From assembly GCA_000381585.1 (NCBI GenBank), contig KB906734.1:248001-312000 (forward strand): a stretch of 64,000 bases of DNA, in the 5' to 3' direction. The notes under the pieces were generated by a model. That model had not been told where the DNA came from. It saw only the letters and a program-made list of their open reading frames with translations, and did not search any database. Each line of letters opens with the position of its first letter. The first letter of the stretch is position 1. Position numbers and translations under genes: made by a program. The DNA is from Acidobacteriaceae bacterium KBS 83 (GTDB lineage: Bacteria; Acidobacteriota; Terriglobia; Terriglobales; Acidobacteriaceae). Below, piece after piece: positions 36,749-46,418 of the stretch.

Positions 36749-37830
36749 CGCGCCCGCTGTGACGTTGGCAACGCAGAATCCGTTTGGCGAGGCACGGGCA
36801 CTGCGGCGATTACGTCCGTCAGCACGCGGTCGGCATCGAGACCCTCCAGCTCCGCCTCCGGCTGCAGCATCACGCGGTGCCGCAACACAGGCAGTGCTGC
36901 CTGTTTCACATCATCGGGAATTATGAAATCCCGGCCATCGAGCGCGGCATAAGACTGTGCGACACGCATGAGGCTGATGGCGGCGCGCGGGCTCGCTCCG
37001 AGTGTCAGCGAAGGCCACTCGCGCGTGCGTCGTGTGATGCCGAGCAGATATTCGTAGAGCTCCGGCTCGATCCGCACCAGCCGCTGTTCCGCCTGCGCGG
37101 CAGCAAGCACGCCGGCAGGAACCGGAATCAGCTCGGTGTGGCCTGCCGGGTCGAAGCCGGCATGATGCCGCTCCAACATCAAACGCTCCTGTTCGACCGT
37201 CGGGTAGCCCACCCGGATCTTCATGAGGAAGCGATCAAGTTGCGCTTCCGGCAGCGGATACGTTCCCTCGAAGTCAATAGGATTCTGCGTAGCAAAGACC
37301 GTGAATACCTCCGGCAACGGGCGTCGCTCCGTGTCCGCGGTCACCTGGCGTTCTTCCATGCACTCCAGCAGCGCAGATTGCGTGCGCGGCGGCATGCGGT
37401 TAATCTCGTCGACCAGTAGAAAATCGGTGAAGACCGGACCGGGACGAAAGATCATCTGTGCGCCGGCGGCCTGGAGGATGGTGGTGCCAAGGATATCGGC
37501 CGGCATCAGGTCCGGAGTGGCCTGTACCCGGCCGAAGTTCACTCCCAGCACGCGCGCGAGAAGCTTCACCAGCAGAGTTTTCGCGATGCCTGGAACGCCC
37601 TCCACCAAGGCGTGTCCGTGGCTGAGCACCGTGATGAGCGCTTGATCGATCAGCTCCGTCTGACCGGCGATGACTTTGCCGATCTCTCTGCGGCCATGTT
37701 CCAGCAACTGCACAGTAGCCGCGATGTCTGGCGGCGCACTGGCGCGAAGTGGCTCAGGCACTGCGGCGCTGAGTTGTGTTTCTTCCGGGGTCGACGGGTT
37801 CGTGCTGGGGTCCAATGGTGCCTCGATCAT
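36745..37830 (-). CDS. MoxR-family AAA+ ATPase
   Basis: A 361-residue ATPase. Walker A is GVPGIAKTLLVK (near residue 80), Walker B FLLVDEINR, and the sensor-1 region FATQNPIDFEGTYPLPEAQLDRFL. A helical lid with LTLGASPRAAISLMR follows. MoxR proteins act as chaperones for metal or cofactor insertion and envelope complexes, usually with DUF58/vWA partners. It ends in ATGA overlap with the DUF58 gene. The N-terminal 25 residues (Pro/Thr-rich) overlap the end of the DUF4350 gene by 77 bases in another frame; a shorter start is possible, but none with a better ribosome site was found. Confidence 0.92.
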   Translation of the reverse strand: MIEAPLDPSTNPSTPEETQLSAAVPEPLRASAPPDIAATVQLLEHGRREIGKVIAGQTELIDQALITVLSHGHALVEGVPGIAKTLLVKLLARVLGVNFGRVQATPDLMPADILGTTILQAAGAQMIFRPGPVFTDFLLVDEINRMPPRTQSALLECMEERQVTADTERRPLPEVFTVFATQNPIDFEGTYPLPEAQLDRFLMKIRVGYPTVEQERLMLERHHAGFDPAGHTELIPVPAGVLAAAQAEQRLVRIEPELYEYLLGITRRTREWPSLTLGASPRAAISLMRVAQSYAALDGRDFIIPDDVKQAALPVLRHRVMLQPEAELEGLDADRVLTDVIAAVPVPRQTDSALPTSQRAR

Positions 37831-39043
37831 TTGCGATGTGTGTAACTATCGTTGTCTTCGCTTCTGCTTGACCCGCTATCACGTCACTGTAGCCGGCCAG
37901 CGTCTTGACAAGGCTCAAGGCCTGTCGCGAATTCAGATGACTAAGCCGGCTGGCGTTCTCGCAGGCCTCCAGGTCGTGCCGCAGCGAAGGCGCCTGAATA
38001 GCGAAGCGCTCCGCGAGTGTTGCGGCCAGTGTAGCCGCATCGGCCGTCTGCGCTCCGGAAACCCCGTAGCGCTGCGCCAGCCGAGCGCGAAATCGTTCAT
38101 AGGCGATCGTGACCGGCACGTCATTCGCACCGGACGACCGATAGAGGCCGCCAAGCGAACGGACGAACTCCATGGGAGAATTGCGAGCCGGCGCGGGAAG
38201 TGGACGCAACGGCCCGCTGCGCCGTCCGCGAGCAACCACCAGCAGCAGCCCTACGGTAAACAACTGCGCGATGAGAGCGAGAATGACGCGGTCCTGCAGT
38301 GGATCCCACGCCGCTGCCGGTGCTGCGTGCAGAGACTCGTCCCAGATAACTTTGTCGCCGCGCTGAAGTTCGAGACTATTCAGCAGCAGTTCCAGACTGC
38401 CGGGCGCAGCGATGTCCCGATTTTCGAGTGGTGATGCGGTGGCCCACCACACCACGGTTCCCTTTCCCACGCGGTAGGTGACAATCACTCCCTCATTAGC
38501 ACACAGGAAGGCCGCCCGCTGGGACGGCCTGTCCAGCTTCCACACCGCGCGAACGCCACGCATGACCACTTTGCCGCCGGCTGCAAGCGGGGAGAAGCCC
38601 ACCGGCTCCGCCTCGCAAACCCCGCCAATGAGCTGTGGAGGCGACTGGTTATCGAGGTCCTCGTCCGGCACACCGGCGGCAGCAAGAAATCCGGCAGCCA
38701 ACACTCTGCCACCGCTCGCCAGCACGCGTCCTATCGCTGCGGTTTCCTGCTGGCTTGGCGCGCGCGTCGGCTCCGCCAGGATCAGGACAGTGTGTGCGTC
38801 TGCCTTCGCGGCGACGGAATCGAGCGGGCCCTCTGATCGTTCCACCACATACCCGAGGCGGCCGAGCAGAAGGTATGCCGCCTTTGCGCCGTGCGGTGCG
38901 GCAGAGTGAGTCGACGGAATATAGCTGTCCGGCTGCTCCTCCGGATGCACGAGCACCAGCAGTACGATAGTGCACAACACGAGCGCGGCCGTGATCAGCA
39001 GCAGGCGCCGGTCACGTTGGTCGAGCGACGCAAGCAGCTTCAT
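37754..39043 (-). CDS. DUF4350-domain membrane protein
   Basis: A 429-residue protein. One membrane segment near the N-terminus (ITAALVLCTIVLLVLV) is followed by the DUF4350 domain (HGAKAAYLLLGRLGYVVERSEGPL near residue 56), and a second segment lies near residue 265 (ALIAQLFTVGLLLVVARG). The C-terminal part is soluble and helical. The family is always found in MoxR/DUF58/DUF4129 operons and has no known activity. The ATG at 39043 overlaps the DUF4129 stop by ATGA, which decides against the longer frame from 39085. Its last 25 codons overlap the MoxR gene in a different frame. Confidence 0.85.
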   Translation of the reverse strand: MKLLASLDQRDRRLLLITAALVLCTIVLLVLVHPEEQPDSYIPSTHSAAPHGAKAAYLLLGRLGYVVERSEGPLDSVAAKADAHTVLILAEPTRAPSQQETAAIGRVLASGGRVLAAGFLAAAGVPDEDLDNQSPPQLIGGVCEAEPVGFSPLAAGGKVVMRGVRAVWKLDRPSQRAAFLCANEGVIVTYRVGKGTVVWWATASPLENRDIAAPGSLELLLNSLELQRGDKVIWDESLHAAPAAAWDPLQDRVILALIAQLFTVGLLLVVARGRRSGPLRPLPAPARNSPMEFVRSLGGLYRSSGANDVPVTIAYERFRARLAQRYGVSGAQTADAATLAATLAERFAIQAPSLRHDLEACENASRLSHLNSRQALSLVKTLAGYSDVIAGQAEAKTTIVTHIANDRGTIGPQHEPVDPGRNTTQRRSA

Positions 39044-40065
39044 CGCTCCGCCAGCCGTTCGAAAAGCTGACGCGCGGTGTCGCAATCCTGCTGCGTCGCT
39101 TTATCGGAGCCGTACCAGCAGGACTCGAAACGCCGCGTCAGCAGCCGCAGATCATCGTGCCTGGGATGACTAGGCACAACCAGTCGCAGATATTCGCGCG
39201 GCGTGCGGGCACGATCCGCTGTCCATTGACCGCGCGATTCAAAACGCGCAATCGTTGCCCAGTAGTAGCCGCGCACGGCCTCGCGCCAGCGTTGCTGCCG
39301 CGCAGCATCCTCTGCTTCCTGGCGCAAACGCTGCCAGCTGCGCATGGCCGGTGCGTTCTCAACGCGTGAGGCACTCGTTGGCTGCAGTCCGCGTGCCCGC
39401 CGCGTCTGCCGTATAAACCAGTACGCCAGACCAAGACAGGCCAGGGCCACCAGCCCCCACTCCAGCAAGAGCCCCAGCCAGGGGCGATGCGAACTGTACG
39501 CCACAAGACCAGCCAGTACACGGTTGATCCAGATGGCGATAGCCTCCAGCACACGCTGTGTGAGCGAGCGGTCCGCATGGCGGAATTCCGCGCGTGTCAG
39601 GACCGCGGCAAGCGCGGTGTGCTCCGCAGCACGAGGGGAGATTCCGAGCGGATCGGACGATGAAGCCCCCGGCGCTTCCGACTGTTCAAGCTGGATGCGT
39701 TGCGCAGCGGCCTTGAGCAGCACCGTCGCATCGGCAGAACTGATCTTGCGCGTTCCGATAAGCTCCATCGGCCGCCGCAACCAGCCATACGGTATCAGCC
39801 GGGGCCTTGAATGTTCTGATGCTGTAACGATGTCATCCGGACCGACTGCATCGGGATTGCAGTGAGACGCGTCGATGTGCTCCTGACACTGCGCGATGAG
39901 CCCGGCGAGCACTTTCAGGTGGTCGCGGTACTCTGCCGGACTGTGTGGCTGCGGTGTCGTGGACGCTGCATGCACTGACCCTACACAAATAAGTAGGCAG
40001 AGACTGGATATCGCCACGGAGCGGCGCACCAAACAGTGAATGACACCCCGGAGCCTTGTACGCAT
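39040..40065 (-). CDS. DUF4129-domain membrane protein
   Basis: A 341-residue protein with a signal peptide or N-terminal membrane segment (SVAISSLCLLICVGSVHA), a periplasmic part, one central membrane segment (residues about 190-225) and a C-terminal DUF4129 domain (WREAVRGYYWATIARFESRGQW, then TPREYLRL). In other bacteria this domain lies in transglutaminase or MoxR-linked proteins. Its start directly abuts the stop of the preceding gene and its end overlaps the DUF4350 gene by four bases, so the five genes form one tight operon. Confidence 0.85.
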   Translation of the reverse strand: MRTRLRGVIHCLVRRSVAISSLCLLICVGSVHAASTTPQPHSPAEYRDHLKVLAGLIAQCQEHIDASHCNPDAVGPDDIVTASEHSRPRLIPYGWLRRPMELIGTRKISSADATVLLKAAAQRIQLEQSEAPGASSSDPLGISPRAAEHTALAAVLTRAEFRHADRSLTQRVLEAIAIWINRVLAGLVAYSSHRPWLGLLLEWGLVALACLGLAYWFIRQTRRARGLQPTSASRVENAPAMRSWQRLRQEAEDAARQQRWREAVRGYYWATIARFESRGQWTADRARTPREYLRLVVPSHPRHDDLRLLTRRFESCWYGSDKATQQDCDTARQLFERLAER

Positions 40066-41040
40066 CTAGATGGTCGGTCCGGGAGGATCGGTCTGCGGTG
40101 TCAGCGAGCCGGGCCCGGCCGTGCTGGACGCAATCGATCCTGAAGGATGGGATTCAGGCGACATTGCCGCCTGCTCAATCAGCCACTCGACGTCATATCC
40201 TTCTTTGCGGATGCGCTGGTCGTAGTAGAAGAGCGTAAGCGCTATGGAATAAATCGGCAGCACAAATGACCCGCTGAGAAATGTACCGAAGGATGCCACG
40301 ATCCGTGTGGTCAATGTAGGTACGCCTCTGCTCTTCCATAGAAGAACGAACATCGGGATCTGGATGGCGTACTGGATCACCATCATCACCGCCAGCACCA
40401 GCAACAGCATGACGAAGATACGGCCAATTGAGCCTTTGGTGAGCACTCTGCTGCGCTTCAGCGCACGGTGCACCGTCAGGTCTTCCATCACCGCACCAGG
40501 AATGGAGAGCGCCCAGCGCAGCAGCAACCACACGGCAATAATGATGCCGGCAAAGATCATGATCACCGCCAGTCCGATTACCAGGGCGCGAGCCGTCCCG
40601 GCGGGCAAGAGCGCACTCGTCGCACCAACCAGGATCGCGAGTAAAAAAATGGGCAACAGTGCATACGTATCCATTGCCAGCAAAATGAGGATGAAGCGAT
40701 ACCAGTGGCGACCCACACTTACATAGGCTTCGCGGATCGTGCACGTATCTCCCAGGTAGTTTCGAGCCACTGCGTGCATGACAGCGGCCATAGCAATGGC
40801 GATCGGCAATATGGAGAACAGTCCGGTGCTGACTTCGGCGCCCAACGTGATGCGGTTGTACTGTACGGTGTTCGTGTGTGTACGGGAATATATCAGCAGG
40901 TCAGCAAGCAGTTTGAGAACAAGGACAGCCGCATGGGAAACCCCGGCAATGCCGAAATAGAGCAGGAAATTGTTGCGGTACATCTGCGCTGTGCGGTCGA
41001 GGATCTCACCGAGACTGGAAGGACGGAGTTCTGCACGCAT
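40066..41040 (-). CDS. Polytopic membrane protein of the MoxR operon (GPDPase-membrane-domain-like)
   Basis: A 324-residue protein with about six long hydrophobic segments, opening with LRPSSLGEILDRTAQMYRNNFLLYFGIAG, the pattern seen in the glycerophosphodiester phosphodiesterase membrane domain and related acidobacterial proteins of unknown role. No catalytic part is present. The ATG at 41040 has AGGGTGG just before it and starts at the conserved opening; the longer frame to 41115 lies in the spacer. It is the first gene of the five-gene row. The spacer 41041-41239 before it contains no other gene. Confidence 0.75.
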   Translation of the reverse strand: MRAELRPSSLGEILDRTAQMYRNNFLLYFGIAGVSHAAVLVLKLLADLLIYSRTHTNTVQYNRITLGAEVSTGLFSILPIAIAMAAVMHAVARNYLGDTCTIREAYVSVGRHWYRFILILLAMDTYALLPIFLLAILVGATSALLPAGTARALVIGLAVIMIFAGIIIAVWLLLRWALSIPGAVMEDLTVHRALKRSRVLTKGSIGRIFVMLLLVLAVMMVIQYAIQIPMFVLLWKSRGVPTLTTRIVASFGTFLSGSFVLPIYSIALTLFYYDQRIRKEGYDVEWLIEQAAMSPESHPSGSIASSTAGPGSLTPQTDPPGPTI

Positions 41041-41239
41041 GCGGCCACCCTGGCTTGCAGGTTCCCTGTTCTTCGAGGTTACCCGGTTCGCAGGCGGATC
41101 GTACCACAGGGCCACAAATATTCGCGATCATAAAGGCCACATCCACAGTTACCCGCAGTGCCTTCGGGGCTACTGTCGAACCCGCAGCCATCTTTCATTT
41201 GCAGCACTAGGATCGGACAAATCGGGAGCCTCACAAAGT

Positions 41240-41875
41240 TCAATCCTCTACTAGCAGAACATCCAGAAAACGCGGTCCATGAACGCCCTTGATACGCGTC
41301 ATCTCGATGTCCGCAGTCGCTGACGGCCCGGAGAAGAAGGTGACAGGGCGAGCAGAGTCGAGCCGCGCGAAGGCCTCGGGCAGAGTCTCCACCACCTGCG
41401 CCGCTTGGATGACGCAGAGATGATAGTCCGGCAATAGCGTAAGCACCCGGCGCCCCTCCGCCGGACCGTGCTGCAGCACGATGCTGCCCGAAACGGCAAC
41501 GCCGAGCGTGGCGCCGGTCATCACGCCATCCACCGCGTTCAGCACATCGATGGAGAGCTCATCATCGGGAATCCAGGCCAAGCCGGCCGGCCGCCATGCC
41601 GTTGGTAAGCCATCGGGCACCACGATGCGTTGCCTGTGGCCTGATTGGAGTATCTCTGCAGCCCGGGCTGCGATCTCGTTGCTGCGGATACGAAAGACGC
41701 GGGCATCGTAATCCTGCAATCGCCTTTCGAAAAGCGCCACTGTCTCATCCGTGCTTTGCGTGCTGCCACAATCGTAGCCACGCGGAATCGATTCCGGCAC
41801 GCCGGCCGCCTTGGAATTTGCCTTGGCGATTCGCTCCAGCACGCGCTCGCGACTGGACATACCGGGGCCGTTCAC
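41240..41875 (-). CDS. lutC: Lactate utilisation protein LutC
   Basis: A 211-residue LUD-domain protein with the C-terminal family mark RIKGVHGPRFLDVLLVED and GVMTGATLGVAVSGSIVL in the middle. LutC is one of three proteins of the LutABC complex, which oxidises L-lactate to pyruvate and passes electrons to the respiratory chain. The start is a GTG at 41875 that overlaps the lutB stop as GTGA, with GGAGG 5 bases before it; this is better than the ATG at 41860. It is the last gene of the lutABC row. Confidence 0.88.
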   Translation of the reverse strand: MNGPGMSSRERVLERIAKANSKAAGVPESIPRGYDCGSTQSTDETVALFERRLQDYDARVFRIRSNEIAARAAEILQSGHRQRIVVPDGLPTAWRPAGLAWIPDDELSIDVLNAVDGVMTGATLGVAVSGSIVLQHGPAEGRRVLTLLPDYHLCVIQAAQVVETLPEAFARLDSARPVTFFSGPSATADIEMTRIKGVHGPRFLDVLLVED

Positions 41876-43326
41876 GATCGCCTCCGTTGCTGCCACCATT
41901 CGCGAAAGGTCTCCTGCGGTAGCGGAGCCAGGTCGCGTGTCTCGGTCCAGCGTCCTGCCATGCCGGGCAGCCAGTGATACCACGCGTCCCCATGACGTAC
42001 CGTGCGCTGCGCGGTGCGTGCCAACCGCTGCGCCGCCTCATATCGGCGGCTGCTCGCGAAGATTGCGGCCATCATCATCATGCCGGCACGCTCCTGATCA
42101 AAGAGTGAAGCGAGTTTGCGGCGGCCTCGGTCCACAACACGCGCGCGCAGGTGCACCAGCACCTCCGGAATGTTGATCTTCACCGGACAGACCTCGTAGC
42201 ACGCGCCGCAGAGCGATGAGGCGTATGGGAGGGACTGCGCGTGTCGCATGTCCTCAAGCTGCGGAGTGAGAATTGCGCCGATCGGCCCCGCGTACACCGA
42301 GCCGTAGGCGTGCCCCCCGGTCTGCCGGTACACCGGGCACGCATTCTGGCACGCACCGCAGCGGATGCACTGCAATGTCTGCCGGCCGATGCCATCGCGC
42401 AAAACACGAGTGCGGCCGTTATCCAGCAGCACAACGTGCATGTTCTTTGGGCCATCGCCGGGAATAACGCCGGACCAGATTGAGTTGTACGGGTTCATGC
42501 GCTCGCCCGTAGCCGAGCGCGGCAGCGTCTGCAGCAGCACTTCAAGATCCGCAAAGCGCGGAATCACTTTTTCGATACCTACGATGGCGATCAGCGTCTC
42601 GGGCAGCGTCAGGCACATGCGACCATTGCCCTCGGACTCGACGATGGTGACGCCGCCGGTCTCCGCGATAAGAAAGTTGGCTCCGCAGATCGCCGTCTTT
42701 ACCCGCAGAAACTTCTCGCGCAGATACTGACGCGCCGCTGCGGTCAGAGCCTCGGGGTCATCGCTCAGGCCCGGCAGCCCCATACTTCGCGCAAAGATTT
42801 CACGCACCTGTTGACGGTTCTTGTGTAACGCCGGCACCACGATGTGCGACGGCTGATCGCCGCCAAGCTGCAGAATCAATTCGGCGAGATCGGTCTCATG
42901 CGCAGTGACGTTATGTTGCGCCAGATATTCGTTCATGCCGATCTCTGCCGTGGTCATCGACTTGATCTTGATGACCTCCCGCGCATCGTGCTCACGCAGA
43001 ATATCGAGGGCGACCCGATTCGCCTCCGCCGCATTCGCGGCCCAGTGCACCGTACCGCCCGCCGCCTGGAAGCGATCTTCAAACTGGAGGAGATAGCCGT
43101 CAAGGTTTCTCAGTGCCTCGCGCCGGATCGCCGCACCCGCATCACGGAGCGCCTGCCAGTCTTTCTTCTCCTCGACCAGCGCGGCGCGCTTGCGCTGGAT
43201 TGTGTCCGTCGCTCTCGCTATATTGCGGCGTAGCTGTGTATCGCGCAGATCGATCTTCGCAGCCGCTGGAAATGGCGGCGCGGTTTTGGGATCCGGTGAG
43301 GGAGGATTGAGCTGCACGAGATTCAT
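41872..43326 (-). CDS. lutB: Lactate utilisation Fe-S protein LutB
   Basis: A 484-residue LutB. The N-terminal LUD domain (VKIKSMTTAEIGMNEYL-type region, then ETGGVTIVESEGNGRM) is followed by two Fe4S4 motifs, CIRCGACQNACP (near 327) and CGACYEVCP (near 374), and a C-terminal helical part. It shuttles electrons within LutABC. It overlaps lutA by ATGA and lutC by GTGA. All expected Cys are present and the length is normal for the family. Confidence 0.92.
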   Translation of the reverse strand: MNLVQLNPPSPDPKTAPPFPAAAKIDLRDTQLRRNIARATDTIQRKRAALVEEKKDWQALRDAGAAIRREALRNLDGYLLQFEDRFQAAGGTVHWAANAAEANRVALDILREHDAREVIKIKSMTTAEIGMNEYLAQHNVTAHETDLAELILQLGGDQPSHIVVPALHKNRQQVREIFARSMGLPGLSDDPEALTAAARQYLREKFLRVKTAICGANFLIAETGGVTIVESEGNGRMCLTLPETLIAIVGIEKVIPRFADLEVLLQTLPRSATGERMNPYNSIWSGVIPGDGPKNMHVVLLDNGRTRVLRDGIGRQTLQCIRCGACQNACPVYRQTGGHAYGSVYAGPIGAILTPQLEDMRHAQSLPYASSLCGACYEVCPVKINIPEVLVHLRARVVDRGRRKLASLFDQERAGMMMMAAIFASSRRYEAAQRLARTAQRTVRHGDAWYHWLPGMAGRWTETRDLAPLPQETFREWWQQRRRS

Positions 43327-44063
43327 CCGAGAACATCCTCCGTGCCAGCAAGCACCTCGGCCAGGTGCAGCGTGCGCACGCCGGCGAACTGCCGGTGCAG
43401 CATGCCCTGCATGTGCATCAGGCAGGAGTTGTCACACGCCGTGCAGACCTCGGCACGGGTGTTCAGCACCGCGCGCGTCTTCTCCGTCAGCATCGCGGCG
43501 GAGACATCGGCATTCTTCACCGCAAAGGTCCCGCCAAAGCCACAGCACTGTTCCAGGCCCTCGAGTGGCACCAGTTCCAGGCCGCGAACAGCGCGCAACA
43601 ACCGCAATGGCTTGTCACCCAGATGCAGACTGCGCAGTCCATGGCAGCTTGCGTGATACGTGACGCGATGCGGAAAGTACGCTCCGACATCCGTTACTCC
43701 GAGCGCATCGACCAGCAATTCGCTGAACTCGAAGACGCGCGGCAACAGGCTGTCGACCGCAGCCGCCATCCCGGCATCCTCGTTCTCGCGCGCCAGGGCC
43801 GGATAATATTCACGAATCATTGCGACGCAAGAGGAGGATGGAATGCACACCGTCTCGGCATCAGCGAAGATCTCAACAAAGCGCTTCGCCAGCGGATAGG
43901 CTTCTCGTGCGTAGCCGGTATTGAAGTGCATCTGCCCGCAGCACGTCTGCTCCAGCGGAAACTCCACTGTGTGGCCAAGCCGTTCCAGCACGCGCACCAC
44001 CGACTGCCCGGTGCGCGGAAAAAGCGTGTCGTTGTAGCAGGTGATGAAGAGAGCGATGCGCAC
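43323..44063 (-). CDS. lutA: Lactate utilisation protein LutA ((Fe-S)-binding, CCG domains)
   Basis: A 246-residue protein opening with RIALFITCYND and carrying two CCG-type cysteine-rich motifs: EQTCCGQMHFNTGY near residue 39 and LEQCCGFGGTFAVK near 180, plus TYHASCHGLRSL. These bind Fe-S clusters in LutA. It is first in lutABC and probably gives the complex its lactate dehydrogenase-linked clusters. The row begins 43 bases after the GH3 stop on the same strand, so read-through from the GH3 gene is possible. Confidence 0.9.
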   Translation of the reverse strand: MRIALFITCYNDTLFPRTGQSVVRVLERLGHTVEFPLEQTCCGQMHFNTGYAREAYPLAKRFVEIFADAETVCIPSSSCVAMIREYYPALARENEDAGMAAAVDSLLPRVFEFSELLVDALGVTDVGAYFPHRVTYHASCHGLRSLHLGDKPLRLLRAVRGLELVPLEGLEQCCGFGGTFAVKNADVSAAMLTEKTRAVLNTRAEVCTACDNSCLMHMQGMLHRQFAGVRTLHLAEVLAGTEDVLG

Positions 44064-44106
44064 GCGGTGCCGGAGACGTCTCCTTGTCGCAGATTTGAGA
44101 CGTGGC

Positions 44107-46311
44107 TTAGTTGAGCGTTGTCTCCTGTTTCAACGGAAGATCCTGAGATGATCCGCCGACAAGGAAAGTGTACTGCCCCGGCACGAGCGTCCAGCCCTTC
44201 TGCTCGTTATAGATGGAGAGATATTTCGGATCGACGGTCACTGTCATCTCGCGGCTCTCACCGGGTTTCAGCGCCACACTCGCCCAGCCGACCAGCCGCT
44301 TCGGCGGCTCCTCAGCCGCGGCCGGTAATCCGGCATAGACTTCGGCAATTTCAGTCCCGGGCCGCTCGCCGGTATTCGTCACTGTAAACGTGACACTATG
44401 ATCACTGCCCTCGCCCAGTTTCAGCCCGGAGTAGCGATAGCTCGTGTAGGAGAGCCCGTAACCGAATGGGAAGAGCACCGGCTTGTGCTCGGCGTCGTAC
44501 CACTTGTAGCCGACTTTCACTCCTTCGTCATAGTGGACGCTGAAGGTCGGCTTCGCTTCTCCGGTCTTCTGCACCGCCTCTGTGCCTGTCGCTCCCGGCG
44601 GCGGGGTGACTAGGTGCGGATGCGGCAGGTCGGCCACGCTGCGCGGGAAGGTCATCGGCAACTTCCCGCTCGGGTTCACCTTGCCAAACAGAACGTTGGC
44701 CACAGCATTCGCGCCGTCGCTGCCCGCATACCACGCCTCGGCCACGCCCGAGACTTTATCCAGCCACGGCATCGTGACAGCTGTTCCCGTCTCCAGCACG
44801 ACGATGGTGTGCGGATTCGCCGCGGCTACCTGCTCGATCAGCGCATCCTGATTGTCCGGCAGCGACAGATCCGGCAGGTCCATGCCTTCGCTCTCCCACT
44901 GGTATGCGAAGACGATCGCCACATCCGCGCCCTTCGCTGCTTCTGCGGCCGCCGCTGGCTCGCTGCCACCGTAGCGCACCGTCGCGCCGGGTGCCTTGGC
45001 GGCGATCGCCTTCAGCGGCGATGTCGGAAACCAGACATGACTTTGCCAGGGAGCGGACGGACGGCCCGGAGGATCCACCTGCGCGGAACCGCCGCCCGAG
45101 ATCATTCCGGTGTCTGCGTTCAAGCCGAGCACCGCGATCGAATGTACCTTCGCACCATCGATCGGCAGCACATTCTGCTCATTCTTGAGCAGCACGATGC
45201 TGCTCTCCTCGATGCTTCGAGCCGTCTTGAGACCACCCTCCACATCGACCACGCTCTTCTGTATGGGGAAGTCCACCAGCCCGGCTGCAAACTCGCCGCG
45301 CAATACGCGACGAGCATGATCGTCGATCTCGGACATCGGAACCTTACCCGCCTGCACCGCCTCTTTCAGCTTGGGGCCGTAGAACAAGTCTTCCGGCTCC
45401 TCGTTATCGAGTCCGGCGGCAGAGGCCTTTACCGTACTGTGCGTCCCGCCCCAGTCAGAGAGCACAAAGCCCTTGAACTTCCAATCGTTCTTCAGCACAT
45501 CGCTCAGCAAATATTTGTTCTCGCAGGCGTAGTCGCCGTTCACCGCGTTGTAGCTGCACATCACCGCGCTGGGGTCGCCGACCTTCAGGCCAATCTCGAA
45601 AGCCAGCAGATCGCTTTCCCGCATCGCACGCCTGTTGATGATGGAGTCCACCTCGTTACGGCCGCTCTCCTGGTCATTCATCGCGTAGTGCTTGATGTCG
45701 CCGATGACGTGCTGCGCCTGCTCGCACTTGATGCGGTTGCCCACCATCGTGCCGGCCAGCACCGGGTCCTCGCCCATGTACTCAAAGGTCCGCCCGTTGC
45801 GTGGCTCCCGCGTCAGGTTCACGCCGCCGCCCAGCGTCATGTTGTAGCCCTGGGCGCGCAGCTCGCGGCCAATCAGCGCCCCGTAGTCACATGCCGCCTG
45901 CAGGTCCCAGCTTGCAGCCGAGCCCAGGTTTGAAGGCAACGCTGTAGAGTAGCGGCCATTATCCGCGCTCATGCGTACGCCATAGGCAGCGTCGCTCATC
46001 TGAATGAACGGAATACTCAGCCGCGGAATACTCAACGTAAAACCGGCGCCCCCGTTCCCCAGGTACGCATTCGGGCGCGGCGTGCCCCAGCCAGGCATCC
46101 CGTTGCCATGCAGCAGGTCGATCTTTTCATCGAGCGTAAGCTGCTTCAGCACCATGTCGGCGCGCTCGTCCGGTGAGAGGCTGGCATTCATCCAGGGTTG
46201 GTTCTTTGTCTGCGCTGCAATCTGATTGTGATGGCGATGCTGCGCGCGCAACGAGCTACTGCCGGCGACTGCCAGGGCTACAACCAGGGATAGCGAAAGG
46301 GACTTGCTCAT
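44107..46311 (-). CDS. Secreted GH3 beta-glucosidase
   Basis: A 734-residue exported enzyme. After a signal peptide (hydrophobic stretch ending SSSLRAQ) come the GH3 N-terminal barrel with the nucleophile Asp286 in GFVLSDWGGTHS, RKRH-type sugar-binding (IGDIKHYAMND), the C-terminal sandwich with VVLETGTAVTMPW, and an FnIII-like domain at the end (GTEIAEVYAG). It releases glucose from the non-reducing end of beta-glucans or cello-oligosaccharides. The start is uncertain; ATGs at 46311 and 46326 both keep the signal peptide and neither has a strong ribosome site. A LytTR regulator gene lies upstream in the same direction and an operator-like motif sits between. Confidence 0.9.
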   Translation of the reverse strand: MSKSLSLSLVVALAVAGSSSLRAQHRHHNQIAAQTKNQPWMNASLSPDERADMVLKQLTLDEKIDLLHGNGMPGWGTPRPNAYLGNGGAGFTLSIPRLSIPFIQMSDAAYGVRMSADNGRYSTALPSNLGSAASWDLQAACDYGALIGRELRAQGYNMTLGGGVNLTREPRNGRTFEYMGEDPVLAGTMVGNRIKCEQAQHVIGDIKHYAMNDQESGRNEVDSIINRRAMRESDLLAFEIGLKVGDPSAVMCSYNAVNGDYACENKYLLSDVLKNDWKFKGFVLSDWGGTHSTVKASAAGLDNEEPEDLFYGPKLKEAVQAGKVPMSEIDDHARRVLRGEFAAGLVDFPIQKSVVDVEGGLKTARSIEESSIVLLKNEQNVLPIDGAKVHSIAVLGLNADTGMISGGGSAQVDPPGRPSAPWQSHVWFPTSPLKAIAAKAPGATVRYGGSEPAAAAEAAKGADVAIVFAYQWESEGMDLPDLSLPDNQDALIEQVAAANPHTIVVLETGTAVTMPWLDKVSGVAEAWYAGSDGANAVANVLFGKVNPSGKLPMTFPRSVADLPHPHLVTPPPGATGTEAVQKTGEAKPTFSVHYDEGVKVGYKWYDAEHKPVLFPFGYGLSYTSYRYSGLKLGEGSDHSVTFTVTNTGERPGTEIAEVYAGLPAAAEEPPKRLVGWASVALKPGESREMTVTVDPKYLSIYNEQKGWTLVPGQYTFLVGGSSQDLPLKQETTLN

Positions 46312-46404
46312 GCGGGAGGCCACCATCCAATCGTTATTCTGCCCACCCATCATAGCCACAGAAAGGCGAGGCGGCGCACATTTTTGTGCTCTATCTGCAC
46401 CGCA

Positions 46405-46418
46405 CAATCGTTTGACTA
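46405..46418. promoter_or_regulatory. Copy of the TAGTCAAACGATTG motif upstream of GH3
   Basis: On the minus strand this reads TAGTCAAACGATTG, identical to the site upstream of GH1 and placed about 95 bases before the GH3 ATG. It includes the stop codon of the response-regulator gene. A small GCACA-TTTT-TGTGC hairpin follows at 46376-46389. Regulator unknown. Confidence 0.45.

Noticed and set aside
41140-41172. Hairpin with TTCGG loop before the MoxR operon's first gene
   Set aside because: The stem is bulged and no T run follows on either strand, so a terminator call is not supported.
44614-45933. 439-codon open frame antisense to the GH3 gene
   Set aside because: It is His/Arg/Val-rich without any motif and lies wholly within a well-supported GH3 gene.
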